Positions 37,145 to 45,760 of a stretch of DNA of 64,000 nt are shown here, one piece after another (position 1 is the first letter of the stretch; the number at the start of each line of letters is the position of its first letter). The DNA is from JAIQET01 sp035542575 (GTDB lineage Bacteria > Acidobacteriota > Terriglobia > Terriglobales > Acidobacteriaceae), in the NCBI GenBank assembly GCA_035542575.1, contig DATKLE010000014.1:50328-114327 (forward strand), read 5' to 3'. Both the position numbers and the translations under genes were made by a program. Under the pieces are notes generated by a model. The model made no database searches. It saw only the letters and a list, made by a program, of their open reading frames with translations, and was not told the DNA's origin.

Positions 37145-37280
37145 GACATTGGGTTCTTGTTCGCCTCGACCAGCGCTTGGCTATAGACCCTCGCTAGCCT
37201 TCCCTTCTCCACCTTGCGGTGCGAAGAGTGACTTCGCTCGAGCCCCGGACGCCGCACCAACCGGGAAAACTTAGAACGTG
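37145..37280. repeat. Diverged direct repeat, copy B (possible structured RNA)
   Basis: Shares the order CTCGACCAG, TATAGACCCTCGCTAGCC, ACCTTGCGG, GCTCGAGCCCCGGA, ACCAACCGGGAAAACTT with copy A. Its ends GTTCT and AGAAC are complementary to each other, but not by the same bases as in copy A. Confidence 0.5.
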
Positions 37281-37596
37281 TCAAAGAACGAGTGTCTTTT
37301 TACGCTTTCTATTTTTAGAGTCAATGAAAAACACTGTGACGCATCTGCTTTGTATGCAAGCGAGTGCAGGGACTCCACAAGCCTATGACCAGATTTGGTG
37401 CATCGGATGAACCCGAGATCTCGCGGAACCACGGCTGTTTCGCGGTTTTCCCGCGATTGGTTGGCATTCCTCCGGCAATGCGGCAAGCCAGCTGCGCCGC
37501 CCGGGTGTGGAAAATGCGAGAGAAACCCACGCAGGCGCGGGTTTAGCCCTGGAGTTGGGGAGTGGCGCTGTGGGGCGCGCATCTATCGCGATGTCG

Positions 37597-37750
37597 GCGT
37601 CATCCTGAGCCCGACAGGGCGAAGGATCTTTCGTGCGGCGGCCCGGACCTGACCAGGAGGACATTGCTGCCCCGCGCAAGATCCCCTTCGGCTTCGCTCA
37701 GGGCCGGCTCTCACCCGGCTGAATTGCGCCGGGTTCGGGATGACGCCATG
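37597..37750. repeat. REP-like repeat cluster
   Basis: Starts GGCGTCATCCTGAGCCCGAC, followed by GGCGAAGGATC. The reverse arm is CAAGATCCCCTTCGGC, CTTCGCTCAGGGC, and GGTTCGGGATGACGCCATGG. The two arms are in opposite orientation, forming a long imperfect inverted repeat. Confidence 0.65.
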
Positions 37751-37764
37751 GAATTAGGGAATAG

Positions 37765-39207
37765 CTAATCCCGCTCCAGCTTGTCCGGCGGGATCGGCAC
37801 GTGCCCGTCCAGGTCATAGAACTTCCTGGGACCATGGTCTGAGTGAGCGCCAGGCACCGGCTGTTCGCCCGCGGAGCTGAAGGTGGCCCCGCCCTCCGCC
37901 AGATCCAGGCCGGTCGCCGGGGTGAACATCGCCTCATTGAAGATGCCGCCCGTCGGTGCGACAGCCTTGGCGAACACGCCGAAGGCCTTGCCGTTCATGA
38001 ACGAGGTGGAGATATAGTCGCCCACCATACGGCCTTGGGTGGTGTCGGCAATCCAGGTGGTGCGCATCGGCCCCGCCACCTTGATGGCCCGGCTCCAGGT
38101 CTTGCCGCCGTCCAGCGAGGAGATGAAGCCAACCCCCAGCCGGCAGGTTGAGCTGGTGCAATTGGCCTGGGGGTAGAAGTAAAAAGTGAGTCCCAGGTGG
38201 GCGCTGCTCCCGGAGGTCGTCGGATCGACGGCGATGCCCGGGATAAAGTGATCATCCGTGCTGGAAGTCGGATCGATGGGAATGCGACTGACCGCCGACC
38301 AGTTCCTTCCGTCACTGGAAGTGCTCATCACGATGTCGTTGGACTTACATCCCGCGCGGAAGCGGCAGTCCTGCCAGACCACATACACCGTGCCGGCGCC
38401 GTCAATCTCGGCGGAAGGCAGGGCCGAAGTGCGAAGGTCGCCCGCTACCCCGTGATCGACGGTATTGGCAACCGTGACCGGCCGGGTCCAGCTCGCTCCT
38501 CCATTGGTCGAGGTAAAGGCTTCAACCCCCTCGAACGAGACCACCACGGTCCCGTTGGGCTGCACCACCGGCTGTCCACCAATTCCGAAGGCGCCCGAAG
38601 AAGTGTTGGCCGCTCCCCAACTCTGGCCGCCATCGATCGAAACGCTCATCTTGATCTGGCCGCCGTTTCCGGCATCGTCCCACTCCACGTAGCAGTGGCC
38701 GAAGAATGGGCTGCTGGAGGTGTTGTCGCAGGCAATCCAATCTTTGTCGGCAAATCCGTTCTGATTGTTTACGGTGACCGGGTTACTCCAATTGACGCCA
38801 TCGCTGGAAAGACTCACCAGAACCGCCTCTCCAATGGCATTGGTGATGGCCAGAGAAGCAATCATCCACACCCCGTGGGCGGAGTCGAAGGCGACCGATG
38901 GATCACTCACCGCCGTGAAATGTCCTCCCTGGAAGAAAGTGGTGATTCCCGGCAAGAAACCGTTGGTCCAGGTAGCGCCGCCATTGGTCGTGGTCGCGAA
39001 ACCGATGTCGGCGCCCCCGCCGTCCAGAATGCGGCCGACCTGGAAGGCGGTCACCATCATGGAACCGAACGCAAAGGTGTCCGGCTCCACTTCGGTCATG
39101 TGCTGGCTGGATGGGTTGGTAAAAGTATCCGTACTGAGCTGGATTAAGGTCACGCTGGCGGTCAGCAGGGCGAATAAGAGAGCGGAGACACCCATCAGAC
39201 GGGTCAT
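37765..39207 (-). CDS. Exported sialidase-like beta-propeller protein (Asp-box repeats)
   Basis: 480 residues with an N-terminal signal (MTRLMGVSALLFALLTASV). Six Asp-box turns can be counted along the chain: GGATWTNG, DGVNWSNP, GGQSWGA, GGASWTRP, DGRNWSAV and GGKTWSRA. This is enough for a six-bladed sialidase-type propeller. The catalytic Arg triad and FRIP motif of true sialidases were not seen, so the enzymatic role is uncertain. A 493-residue paralogue lies immediately upstream on the same strand with the same order of boxes. Each has its own TTGACA promoter. AAGGAAAA precedes the ATG. Confidence 0.82.
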   Translation of the reverse strand: MTRLMGVSALLFALLTASVTLIQLSTDTFTNPSSQHMTEVEPDTFAFGSMMVTAFQVGRILDGGGADIGFATTTNGGATWTNGFLPGITTFFQGGHFTAVSDPSVAFDSAHGVWMIASLAITNAIGEAVLVSLSSDGVNWSNPVTVNNQNGFADKDWIACDNTSSSPFFGHCYVEWDDAGNGGQIKMSVSIDGGQSWGAANTSSGAFGIGGQPVVQPNGTVVVSFEGVEAFTSTNGGASWTRPVTVANTVDHGVAGDLRTSALPSAEIDGAGTVYVVWQDCRFRAGCKSNDIVMSTSSDGRNWSAVSRIPIDPTSSTDDHFIPGIAVDPTTSGSSAHLGLTFYFYPQANCTSSTCRLGVGFISSLDGGKTWSRAIKVAGPMRTTWIADTTQGRMVGDYISTSFMNGKAFGVFAKAVAPTGGIFNEAMFTPATGLDLAEGGATFSSAGEQPVPGAHSDHGPRKFYDLDGHVPIPPDKLERD

Positions 39208-39314
39208 CAGGATTTTCCTTTGAGCTGAGTTTCAGACGTGCGTCGAACTGCTGCGGCCGGGGGGAGCAAAGCGGGCCACCAGCAAGGCGCGGCACGTGGC
39301 CTGGGCGGTTTCGG

Positions 39315-39344
39315 ACTATATTCTGGGCAATCTGGCACTGTCAA
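39315..39344 (-). promoter_or_regulatory. Sigma-70-type promoter of the first Asp-box gene
   Basis: On the minus strand TTGACA (39339-39344) and TATAGT (39315-39320) are separated by 18 nt. The sequence TTCACATTGACA just upstream is shared with the promoter of the paralogue. Confidence 0.7.
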
Positions 39345-39383
39345 TGTGAACAACTTTTCATGCTGGCGGCCGCGGACCTCCCT

Positions 39384-40865
39384 CTAGCGCTTCGTGGGCG
39401 GCTTCTTCGGTGCTGGCTTCGGGAAGCGCCACTCATCGTCGTAGTACTTTCTGACAAAGTCCGACTTTGCATTGGGAACGGGCTTGTCATCCCGGGAACT
39501 GAACCGCGGCTCGTCCGAGGAAGCCATCAGGGGCGTGGTGGTGGTGAATGCCGCCTGATTCAGCAGACCACCGGACGGCGGGCCGGCCACCACGAAGACT
39601 CCGAAGGCATTTCCGTTTACATATGACGTCGATAGATAGTCCGCAACCATCAACCCGGAAAAGGTGTTGGGCAGCCAACTCAACTGCATCGGTCCGGCGA
39701 GTTGTTTTCCGGCGGTCCAGGAGTTGCCGCCATCGTCGGAGGTGACAAAACCCACGTCCAGTTGGCAAGAAGTCCCGCATTGGGAGACTGGATAGAAGTA
39801 ATAGGTCAAGGTGAGGTGGGCGGTCGAGCCTGACGAAGTCGGATCCACACCCAGCCCGGGAATGAAGTGATCAACGGTGCTGGTGGTCGGGTCGATCGGA
39901 ATCCGGGCGGGCGCCGTCCAGGTCACGCCATCGGTGGAAGTGCTGAGCACAAGGTCGTTGCTGGAGCAACCGCTGCGAAAGCGGCAGTCCGGCCACACCA
40001 CATAAATTTTTCCAGCGCCATCGACTTCAGCCGAAGGCAAGCCCGGGCTGCGCAAGCCACCTTGCTCGCCATGCTCAATGACATTGGAGATAGGCCGGGT
40101 GCGGCTCCAGGTGGCGCCCCCATCGGTGGAAGTGAAGGCGATGAGGCCGCTGCCGCCGGCGATGGGCACGACCACCGTCCCATCCGGTTGCACCAGCGGC
40201 TGCCCTCCGACGCCGATAGCGCGGTCCGCGGTCGCCTTGGCCGGGCCCCAGGTCAGACCGCCATCCGTCGAGGTGCTCATGAAGGTGGTGGGCGTGTCCC
40301 ACTCCGTGTAACAGTTGCCGAAGAAAGGGCTGCTGGGTGTGTTGTCGCACACAATCCAGTTCTTGTCGTCTCCGCCGCTGCGGTCAACCGGAAGGGGCCT
40401 TCCCCAATGGATCCCGTCGGGAGAGCGGCTCACGCTCACATCCGCGCCGTTCCCGATGGGGAGCGCCGAAATCAACCACTGGCCATGCTTGGCGTCGAAT
40501 GCCACCGAGGGGTCGCTGGCTGCCGAGAAATGCCCACCCTTGAAGTTGACGGTAAGCCCAGGAAGATATCCATGGGTCCAGGTGATGCCCCCATCCGTGG
40601 ATGTAGCAAAACCGATATCTGAGCCGCCCCCGCTAAAAACCCGCGCAACCTGGAAAGCGCTAACGATGGTCGAGCCGAAGGCGAAGGTGTCGGGTTCAAC
40701 CTCGCTCTTGTGCTGGCTGCCGGCGTTGGTAAAGATGTCAACGCTGATCTTGCGGAGGGTAAATTGGCCCTGGGCCAACGGCGCAAAGAGTGTGGACACC
40801 AGCACGGCTGTCAGGAATCTGGAGCAGTTCACCCGGTCGCAGGAAGCCGGGCGTGATGCGTTCAT
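39384..40865 (-). CDS. Exported sialidase-like beta-propeller protein (paralogue)
   Basis: 493 residues from ATG 40865, with AAGGAGA upstream. A longer in-frame start at 40880 lies before the ribosome binding site and is rejected. The signal peptide is LTAVLVSTLFAPLAQG with a likely cut after AQG. Six Asp-box turns: GGITWTHG, DGIHWGRP, GGLTWGPA, GGATWSRT, DGVTWTAP and GGNSWTAG. The GG/DG order is the same as in the neighbour, and segments such as HMTEVEPDTFAFGS / HKSEVEPDTFAFGS are nearly identical. It is a tandem duplication. The C-terminus ends in a Lys/Pro-rich tail (PKPAPKKPPTKR). Confidence 0.82.
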   Translation of the reverse strand: MNASRPASCDRVNCSRFLTAVLVSTLFAPLAQGQFTLRKISVDIFTNAGSQHKSEVEPDTFAFGSTIVSAFQVARVFSGGGSDIGFATSTDGGITWTHGYLPGLTVNFKGGHFSAASDPSVAFDAKHGQWLISALPIGNGADVSVSRSPDGIHWGRPLPVDRSGGDDKNWIVCDNTPSSPFFGNCYTEWDTPTTFMSTSTDGGLTWGPAKATADRAIGVGGQPLVQPDGTVVVPIAGGSGLIAFTSTDGGATWSRTRPISNVIEHGEQGGLRSPGLPSAEVDGAGKIYVVWPDCRFRSGCSSNDLVLSTSTDGVTWTAPARIPIDPTTSTVDHFIPGLGVDPTSSGSTAHLTLTYYFYPVSQCGTSCQLDVGFVTSDDGGNSWTAGKQLAGPMQLSWLPNTFSGLMVADYLSTSYVNGNAFGVFVVAGPPSGGLLNQAAFTTTTPLMASSDEPRFSSRDDKPVPNAKSDFVRKYYDDEWRFPKPAPKKPPTKR

Positions 40866-41167
40866 AAAATCTCCTTCCACGCCGAACAGGAGTTCGCAGC
40901 ATAGGCCGCTGCTGCGGGGGTGTCAATGTGAAGCAATTTGCACCGCGAGGCTTTCGTCGTGCCGCAAGTCGTGAATCCCGCCAGTCGTTAGTAAGACGAA
41001 CCAGAGCCTGCAATCCATAACAGATCGGGCCGTGGCGCTGGCAGCCGTTGTGAACAAAGGCGAAGGCCGCGCAGGCTACGTGATCTGTGGGTCAGTTCGC
41101 GCTGCCTGCTCTGTCACTTAGAATGGCCATGTCCAGCTACTACATTTGCGCCGGGGAGGAAAATGAA
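40866..41167. other. 302-bp divergent intergenic region
   Basis: Holds the promoter of the minus-strand Asp-box gene (40898-40926). No clear -10 box for the plus-strand prohibitin-like gene and no other element were seen. Confidence 0.5.
40898..40926 (-). promoter_or_regulatory. Sigma-70-type promoter of the second Asp-box gene
   Basis: On the minus strand TTGACA (40921-40926), a 17-nt spacer and TATGCT (40898-40903). The flanking TTCACATTGACA matches the promoter of the other Asp-box gene. Confidence 0.7.
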
Positions 41168-42010
41168 ATGCCGATATTCAACGAAGGTCGTGGGCGAGTG
41201 ATTGATGCCAACGGAGGCTTTGGGCTGCGTCTGTTGGGTCTGGCCGTGGCCGCGGTCTTGATCGTGATCTTGTTGTTCGCGTCGGTGGCCCGGGTGGAAT
41301 CGGGCCACGTGGGCGTGCTCACTCTCTTTGGTCGCGTGACCGGAGAGGTTCTGCCCGAAGGCATTCATCTGGTGAATCCGTTCAAGTCCAACAACGAGAT
41401 GTCCATCCGCACCCAGGCGGTCAAGGAGTCAGCCAGCGTGCCTTCCAGCGAAGGTCTGGTCATGAATCTGGATACATCTCTCATCTACCACCTGGACCCG
41501 GCCAAGGCCGCCGAGGTCTACCAGAAGATTGGACCGAATTACGAGAATGTCGTGATCGAACCCAACCTGCGGGCCGCGATTCGCGAGTCCACCGCCTCGC
41601 ACTCGGCCAACGCTCTTTACAGCGGCGAGCGCGAACTGGTGGCGAAACAAATCTTTGACCAACTGGTCGAGAGGCTCGGGGGACGGGGCTTCATCATCGA
41701 AAGTATTCTGCTGCGCGACATTCAGCTACCGGCGACGCTGAAGGCCTCCATCGAGGCCAAGCAGCAAGCGGAGCAGGAGGCGCTGGCCATGAACTTCCGC
41801 CTGCAGAAAGAAAAGCAAGAAGCCGAACGGAAGCGGATTGAGGCGGGCGGTATTCGCGACTTCCAGCAGATCGTCGCCCAGGGCATCAGCCCGGCACTCT
41901 TGGAGTGGAAGGGAATTGAGGCTACCGAGAATCTGGCTAAGAGCGCCAATTCCAAGGTGGTGGTGATTGGCAACAACAAGAATGGTTTACCGCTGATCCT
42001 GGGACAGTAG
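41168..42010 (+). CDS. Prohibitin-like SPFH/band-7 membrane protein
   Basis: 280 residues from ATG 41168, which has GGGGAGGA upstream; in-frame starts further upstream are not supported. One N-terminal transmembrane helix (LLGLAVAAVLIVILLFASVA) is followed by the SPFH domain (VESGHVGVLTLFGRVTGEVLPEG ... TSLIYHLDPAKAAEVYQKIG ... LRAAIRESTASH) and a long coiled-coil tail rich in Glu, Lys and Gln (KQQAEQEALAMNFRLQKEKQ). Bacterial prohibitin homologues form large membrane rings linked to FtsH control and membrane microdomains. No partner is adjacent here. Confidence 0.92.
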   Translation: MPIFNEGRGRVIDANGGFGLRLLGLAVAAVLIVILLFASVARVESGHVGVLTLFGRVTGEVLPEGIHLVNPFKSNNEMSIRTQAVKESASVPSSEGLVMNLDTSLIYHLDPAKAAEVYQKIGPNYENVVIEPNLRAAIRESTASHSANALYSGERELVAKQIFDQLVERLGGRGFIIESILLRDIQLPATLKASIEAKQQAEQEALAMNFRLQKEKQEAERKRIEAGGIRDFQQIVAQGISPALLEWKGIEATENLAKSANSKVVVIGNNKNGLPLILGQ

Positions 42011-42083
42011 GATGTGGCGCGGGCGCCCCTTCGAGCTTGCTCAGGGCAAGCCCCGCCCGCGAGCCGCCTGCTAGGATACCTTC

Positions 42084-43082
42084 GTGGCCAGCGCGCTGCT
42101 CGAAGTACGTGACCTGAGAATCGAGTTTCCCGGTGCCGGCGGGGGCGCCCAACTCTGTGCCGTTCGCGCGCTCAGTCTGAGCATCGCTCCCGGCGAAGTA
42201 CTCGGTCTGGTCGGCGAATCGGGCTCGGGAAAGTCCGTTACCGCGCTCGCTCTGATGCGCCTGCTGCCACCACAAGCACGCGCTTCCGGTGCGGTACTCT
42301 TGCGCAACGGAAGCGGTTCGCACGACCTCTTGCAGCTTTCCGATGAATCCATGCGCCAGCTTCGCGGATCGCAGCTGGCCATGATTTTTCAGGAGCCCAT
42401 GACGGCGCTCAATCCGGTGATGCGCGTGGGTGACCAGATTGCTGAAGCTGTCCTGGCCCACCGCAAGGTCCCGAAGCGAGAGGCCTGGGACCGCGCCGTG
42501 GAGGCGATGAACGACGTTGCCATTCCCGATGCTGAGCGCCGGGCCCGTGACTATCCGCACCAACTCTCCGGCGGCATGCGCCAGCGCGTCATGATCGCCA
42601 TGGCCATCGTCAACCGGCCGCAGTTGCTCATCGCCGACGAGCCTACCACCGCCCTCGATGTCACCATCCAGGCACAGATTCTCGAACTCCTTGGGGAGCT
42701 GCGGAGAAAGTTCGGCCTGACCATGCTCTTCATCTCGCATGATTTGGCGGTGGTCTCGCAAGTCGCCGACCGCGTGGCCGTCATGTATGCCGGAAGCCTG
42801 CTGGAACTGGGCGCGAAGCGCGATATTTTTCGCGCCCCGGCGCATCCCTACACTCGTGGCCTTCTGACCGCAGTGCCCACCCTCAGGACCGACCGCACCC
42901 GAGCCCTGCAGACCATTGAGGGCACAGTGCCGCCGTTGCATTTGGTCCCGGCAGGATGTCCGTTTGAGCCGCGCTGCGAGTTTCGTGTCGCCGAGTGTGC
43001 GCGTGCTTTGCCGCCGCTGGTCCAGATTGGGCCGGGACACTGGGCACGGTGCCCGGTGGTGAATGCGCGGGCCACCCTCTGA
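42084..43082 (+). CDS. Oligopeptide/dipeptide ABC transporter ATP-binding protein (DppD/OppD-like)
   Basis: 332 residues from GTG 42084. Walker A GESGSGKS is at residues 44-51, with the Q-loop IFQEPMTALNPV, signature LSGGMRQR and Walker B/D-loop LLIADEPTTALDVT. The C-terminal oligopeptide-type extension has Cys residues in GCPFEPRCEFRVAECARA, which in relatives bind an iron-sulfur cluster. This domain places it in the Opp/Dpp group rather than general ATPases. No permease or substrate-binding protein is adjacent, so its complex is encoded elsewhere or the gene is an orphan. Confidence 0.92.
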   Translation: MASALLEVRDLRIEFPGAGGGAQLCAVRALSLSIAPGEVLGLVGESGSGKSVTALALMRLLPPQARASGAVLLRNGSGSHDLLQLSDESMRQLRGSQLAMIFQEPMTALNPVMRVGDQIAEAVLAHRKVPKREAWDRAVEAMNDVAIPDAERRARDYPHQLSGGMRQRVMIAMAIVNRPQLLIADEPTTALDVTIQAQILELLGELRRKFGLTMLFISHDLAVVSQVADRVAVMYAGSLLELGAKRDIFRAPAHPYTRGLLTAVPTLRTDRTRALQTIEGTVPPLHLVPAGCPFEPRCEFRVAECARALPPLVQIGPGHWARCPVVNARATL

Positions 43083-43240
43083 TGGCGTCATCCCGAACCC
43101 GGCGAAGTTCAGCCGGGTGAAGCCTGCCCTGAGCGGAGTCGAAGGAGATCTGGCCTGCGGCGGCACGTGCCTGGGATGAGGCCATGCCGCTCCGCGCCAG
43201 ATCCTTCGGCCTTTCGGCCTCAGGATGACGCCCATAAAAG
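43083..43240. repeat. REP-like repeat pair in inverted orientation
   Basis: GGCGTCATCCCGAACCCGGC at the left, CAGATCCTTCGGCC and CAGGATGACGCC at the right. The intervening GTCGAAGGAGATC and GCGCCAGATCC are further half-copies. Confidence 0.65.
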
Positions 43241-43283
43241 GCCAAGAGCTTCCCCGATTTGTGCCGCCAGCGACCGACAGGTC

Positions 43284-43289
43284 TATAAT
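43284..43289 (+). promoter_or_regulatory. -10 element of the metallophosphoesterase gene
   Basis: TATAAT 21 nt before GTG 43311, giving a short leader. Confidence 0.5.
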
Positions 43290-43310
43290 CGGCAGTTTGT
43301 CCGGTGACCC

Positions 43311-44066
43311 GTGCGCGTTCTCTTACTAAGCGATATCCACAGCAATCTGGAGGCGCTGGAGGCCTGCCTGGCCTCGGCCCCTGCGTACGACATGGTCGTC
43401 AATCTTGGCGACATCGTGGGCTACGGCGCCAGCCCGAATGAGGTCATCGAGCGCTCCCGTGGCCTGGGAAAATACTTCGTGCGCGGCAACCACGACAAAG
43501 CGGCCTCTGGCCTCATGGACCTCAAGGACTTCAATCCCATCGCCGGCATGGCCGCCATCTGGACCCGCGAGCATGTTTCCCCCGAGAACCTGCAATGGCT
43601 GCGATCGCTTCCTCAAGGGCCGATTTACGTTGAGGGGCTGGATGGCGTGCAGTTCGTCCACGGCTCGCCCATCGACGAGGACGATTATCTGGTCACTCTG
43701 CACGATGCCATCGAACCCTTGCTGATCTCCCTAATTCCGGTGACGTTTTTTGGGCACTCGCACCTGCAGGGAAGTTTCTGGTCGAACACCGTGACCCCGG
43801 ACGTGTACCGGCCCGTGTATCGCACGGTGGGCAAGCCCGAGACGGTGGAGTTTCCGCTGCGCGAAGGGCAACATTTTCTGGTGAACCCGGGTTCGGTGGG
43901 ACAGCCCCGCGATGGAGACTGGCGGGCCGCCTTCGCGATTTTCGACTCCGAAACCCGGGTCGTGACCTTCTGCCGCGCGCCCTACAACCTGAAGGACGCG
44001 CAGGAGCGGATCATTGCGGCGAACCTGCCGCAGCGGCTGGCGACACGGCTGGCCGCGGGAAGATAG
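43311..44066 (+). CDS. Metallophosphoesterase (YfcE/MJ0936-like)
   Basis: 251 residues from GTG 43311. The five calcineurin-type motifs are visible: LLSDIHSNLEAL (D-x-H), VNLGDIVGYGASPNEVI (GD), VRGNHD (GNHD), FVHGSP, and FFGHSHLQG (GHxH). The C-terminus FLVNPGSVGQPRDGDWRA is also typical. It is a soluble phosphodiesterase or phosphatase with two divalent metals; the substrate is unknown. The esterase gene begins 3 nt after its stop, so the two are probably co-transcribed. Confidence 0.92.
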   Translation: MRVLLLSDIHSNLEALEACLASAPAYDMVVNLGDIVGYGASPNEVIERSRGLGKYFVRGNHDKAASGLMDLKDFNPIAGMAAIWTREHVSPENLQWLRSLPQGPIYVEGLDGVQFVHGSPIDEDDYLVTLHDAIEPLLISLIPVTFFGHSHLQGSFWSNTVTPDVYRPVYRTVGKPETVEFPLREGQHFLVNPGSVGQPRDGDWRAAFAIFDSETRVVTFCRAPYNLKDAQERIIAANLPQRLATRLAAGR

Positions 44067-44069
44067 ACT

Positions 44070-44996
44070 ATGCGCAGAGCTCCGTTCCTGCTGATTTGTG
44101 GTGCTTTGGTTCTCCTCACCGTGGCAGGGAAACACGCGAGCGGCTCTGCCCGCCGCCGAGCATCAGCTGACAACCGAGGGACAATCGTCGTCAGTGGCAC
44201 GACCCGTACTTACCTCCTGCACGTACCCGCCTCGCTGAACCAAGCCAAGCCCGCTCCCCTGGTGCTGGTCTTCCACGGCGGCGGGGGCCACGCCCGCAAC
44301 ATGCCCCGATTCACGAAATTCGATCGCCTGGCCGACGAGCAGGGATTCATCGTCGCCTATCCCGAGGGCTTGAACAAGCACTGGAGCGACAGCCGTGGGC
44401 TCTCTCCGGCCGACGATGTCGGCTTCGTTCGCGCGCTCATCGCAGAGTTGGAACGGTCGCAGAACGTTGATCCCAAGCGCGTGTATGCGACGGGCATCTC
44501 GAATGGCGGATTCTTCTCGCAGCGCCTGGCGTGTGATCTCGCCGACAAGGTTGCGGCGGCGGCCTCGGTGGCAGCTACTATGCCGGAGCCGCTGGTGCCC
44601 ATGTGCAAACCCGCGCGGCCGGTTTCGGTGATGTTTATGCAGGGTACCGAGGACCCGCTGGTGCACATCGATGGCGGCAAGGTGGCGCGCACGCATGGCA
44701 GGTCGGTGTCCCTGGCGGCGGCTGCCAGCTTCTGGCGCAACCGCGACCACACATCCTCCACCCCGGTCAGCGCCGATCTTCCCGACACCGCCCACGACGG
44801 AACTCGCGTCCATCGCGATGTCTACGGCGGAGGCAAGGATGGCACCGAAGTCGTGGTGTACACCATTGAGGGCGGAGGCCACACCTGGCCCGGCGGTATG
44901 CAGTACCTGCCGGTGTTTCTTGTAGGGAAGGCGAGCAAGAACCTGGATGCGACTCGTACCATCTGGGAATTCTTTGCCAGGCACAGCCTGCCCTAA
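44070..44996 (+). CDS. Exported polyhydroxybutyrate depolymerase/feruloyl-esterase-type hydrolase
   Basis: 308-residue alpha/beta hydrolase with a signal peptide (LLICGALVLLTVAGKHASG). Landmarks: LVLVFHGGGGHARNM (oxyanion region), VYATGISNGGFFSQRLA with the nucleophile Ser in GISNGG, FMQGTEDPLV with the likely Asp, and EGGGHTWPGG with the catalytic His. This is the LpqC/PHB-depolymerase family that includes secreted feruloyl and acetylxylan esterases. The natural ester is unknown. It starts 3 nt after the metallophosphoesterase stop. Confidence 0.88.
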   Translation: MRRAPFLLICGALVLLTVAGKHASGSARRRASADNRGTIVVSGTTRTYLLHVPASLNQAKPAPLVLVFHGGGGHARNMPRFTKFDRLADEQGFIVAYPEGLNKHWSDSRGLSPADDVGFVRALIAELERSQNVDPKRVYATGISNGGFFSQRLACDLADKVAAAASVAATMPEPLVPMCKPARPVSVMFMQGTEDPLVHIDGGKVARTHGRSVSLAAAASFWRNRDHTSSTPVSADLPDTAHDGTRVHRDVYGGGKDGTEVVVYTIEGGGHTWPGGMQYLPVFLVGKASKNLDATRTIWEFFARHSLP

Positions 44997-45014
44997 GATC
45001 AAGCATCTTCACAC

Positions 45015-45181
45015 CGGTTTTTGGGTGGCGCAGGCCTTCAGGCCTGCCGACTGAAGCCATCTCAGACAAGTCGCCTTTAGGTGCTGAGGTTGTTTGCCGG
45101 GAGCAGCTGGGCCCGCGGCTAAAGCCGATCAGCTTGTCGCCTTGAATCGCAGCGCTAAAGCGCTGCGCCACCCAAAAACCG
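45015..45181. repeat. MITE-like palindromic cassette with 19-bp perfect terminal inverted repeats
   Basis: Ends are CGGTTTTTGGGTGGCGCAG (45015-45033) and its exact complement (45163-45181). Inside are nested palindromes (GGCCTTCAGGCC, CAGCGCTAAAGCGCTG). It is 167 bp with no ORF. Its right end stops just before the promoter of the RNase H gene. Confidence 0.75.
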
Positions 45182-45190
45182 CGCCCGTTG

Positions 45191-45196
45191 TACACT
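45191..45196 (+). promoter_or_regulatory. -10 element of the second RNase H gene (leaderless)
   Basis: TACACT ends 6 nt before ATG 45203, with no ribosome binding site. Confidence 0.4.
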
Positions 45197-45202
45197 GCCA
45201 AA

Positions 45203-45679
45203 ATGCCTCCGCACGCGCCGCGCACGGGATCCCTGTTCGGCGCGCACCACGAGAAGCCACCCGCGCACTACTTGGTTGCCCACTGCGACGGCGGCGCGCG
45301 CGGCAATCCCGGCCCCGCCGGCTACGGCGTTGTCATGGAGGATGAAGCCGGCCAAAAGGTCGCTGCCCTCAGCCAATACCTCGGCCAGCAGACCAACAAC
45401 TTCGCAGAGTATCAGGCCTTGATCGCCGCGCTGGAGTTCGCGATCAAGAACGGACCGCAAGCGCTCCGGGTAATCAGCGACTCCGAACTGCTGGTGCGGC
45501 AAATTAAAGGCATCTATAAGGTCAAGAACCCCACGTTGAGGGACCTGCACGCGCGCGCCAAAGAGCTGATTGCCCAACTGGACTGGTTTTCCATCGAGCA
45601 CGCCCTGCGCGAACACAATCGCGAGGCCGACCGGTTGGCCAATGAGGCCATGGACAGAGGCACCGGCCGAAAGAACTAG
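45203..45679 (+). CDS. RNase HI-like protein (reverse-transcriptase-type RNase H fold)
   Basis: 158 residues from ATG 45203. A basic, disordered N-terminus of about 24 residues is followed by a complete RNase H fold. It has AHCDGGARGNPGPAGYGVV with D29, NNFAEYQALIAALE with E69, ISDSELLVRQ with D93, and REHNREADRLANEA with D143. This is the YpeP/RnhA-like class common in bacteria, distinct from the RNase HI at 34.5 kb. It probably removes RNA from hybrids; a TTG five codons upstream is an alternative start. Confidence 0.9.
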   Translation: MPPHAPRTGSLFGAHHEKPPAHYLVAHCDGGARGNPGPAGYGVVMEDEAGQKVAALSQYLGQQTNNFAEYQALIAALEFAIKNGPQALRVISDSELLVRQIKGIYKVKNPTLRDLHARAKELIAQLDWFSIEHALREHNREADRLANEAMDRGTGRKN

Positions 45680-45686
45680 CAGAAGC

Positions 45687-45740
45687 CGTGTGGGGCGGGC
45701 GGCCCTTCGGCTTCGCTCAGGGCAGGCCTCGCGCGCCTAG
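45687..45740. repeat. REP-like half-repeat
   Basis: GGCCCTTCGGCTTCGCTCAGGGCAGG-type sequence, matching the inner part of the REP-like elements at 13.9, 37.7 and 43.1 kb. Confidence 0.5.
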
Positions 45741-45760
45741 CTGCGGAAGCCGACGAGCTT

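Larger units (their letters stand above)
36868..37764. other. About 900 bp without a gene
   Basis: Contains a GCCGC-TTC-GCGGC hairpin (about 36880), a heptad-like GTCTGACGTCC (about 36950), two diverged copies of an about 140-bp unit (36967-37121 and 37145-37280, entered separately), a stretch rich in short inverted repeats at 37395-37560, and a REP-like cluster at 37597-37750. No convincing coding frame is present on either strand. Confidence 0.7.
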
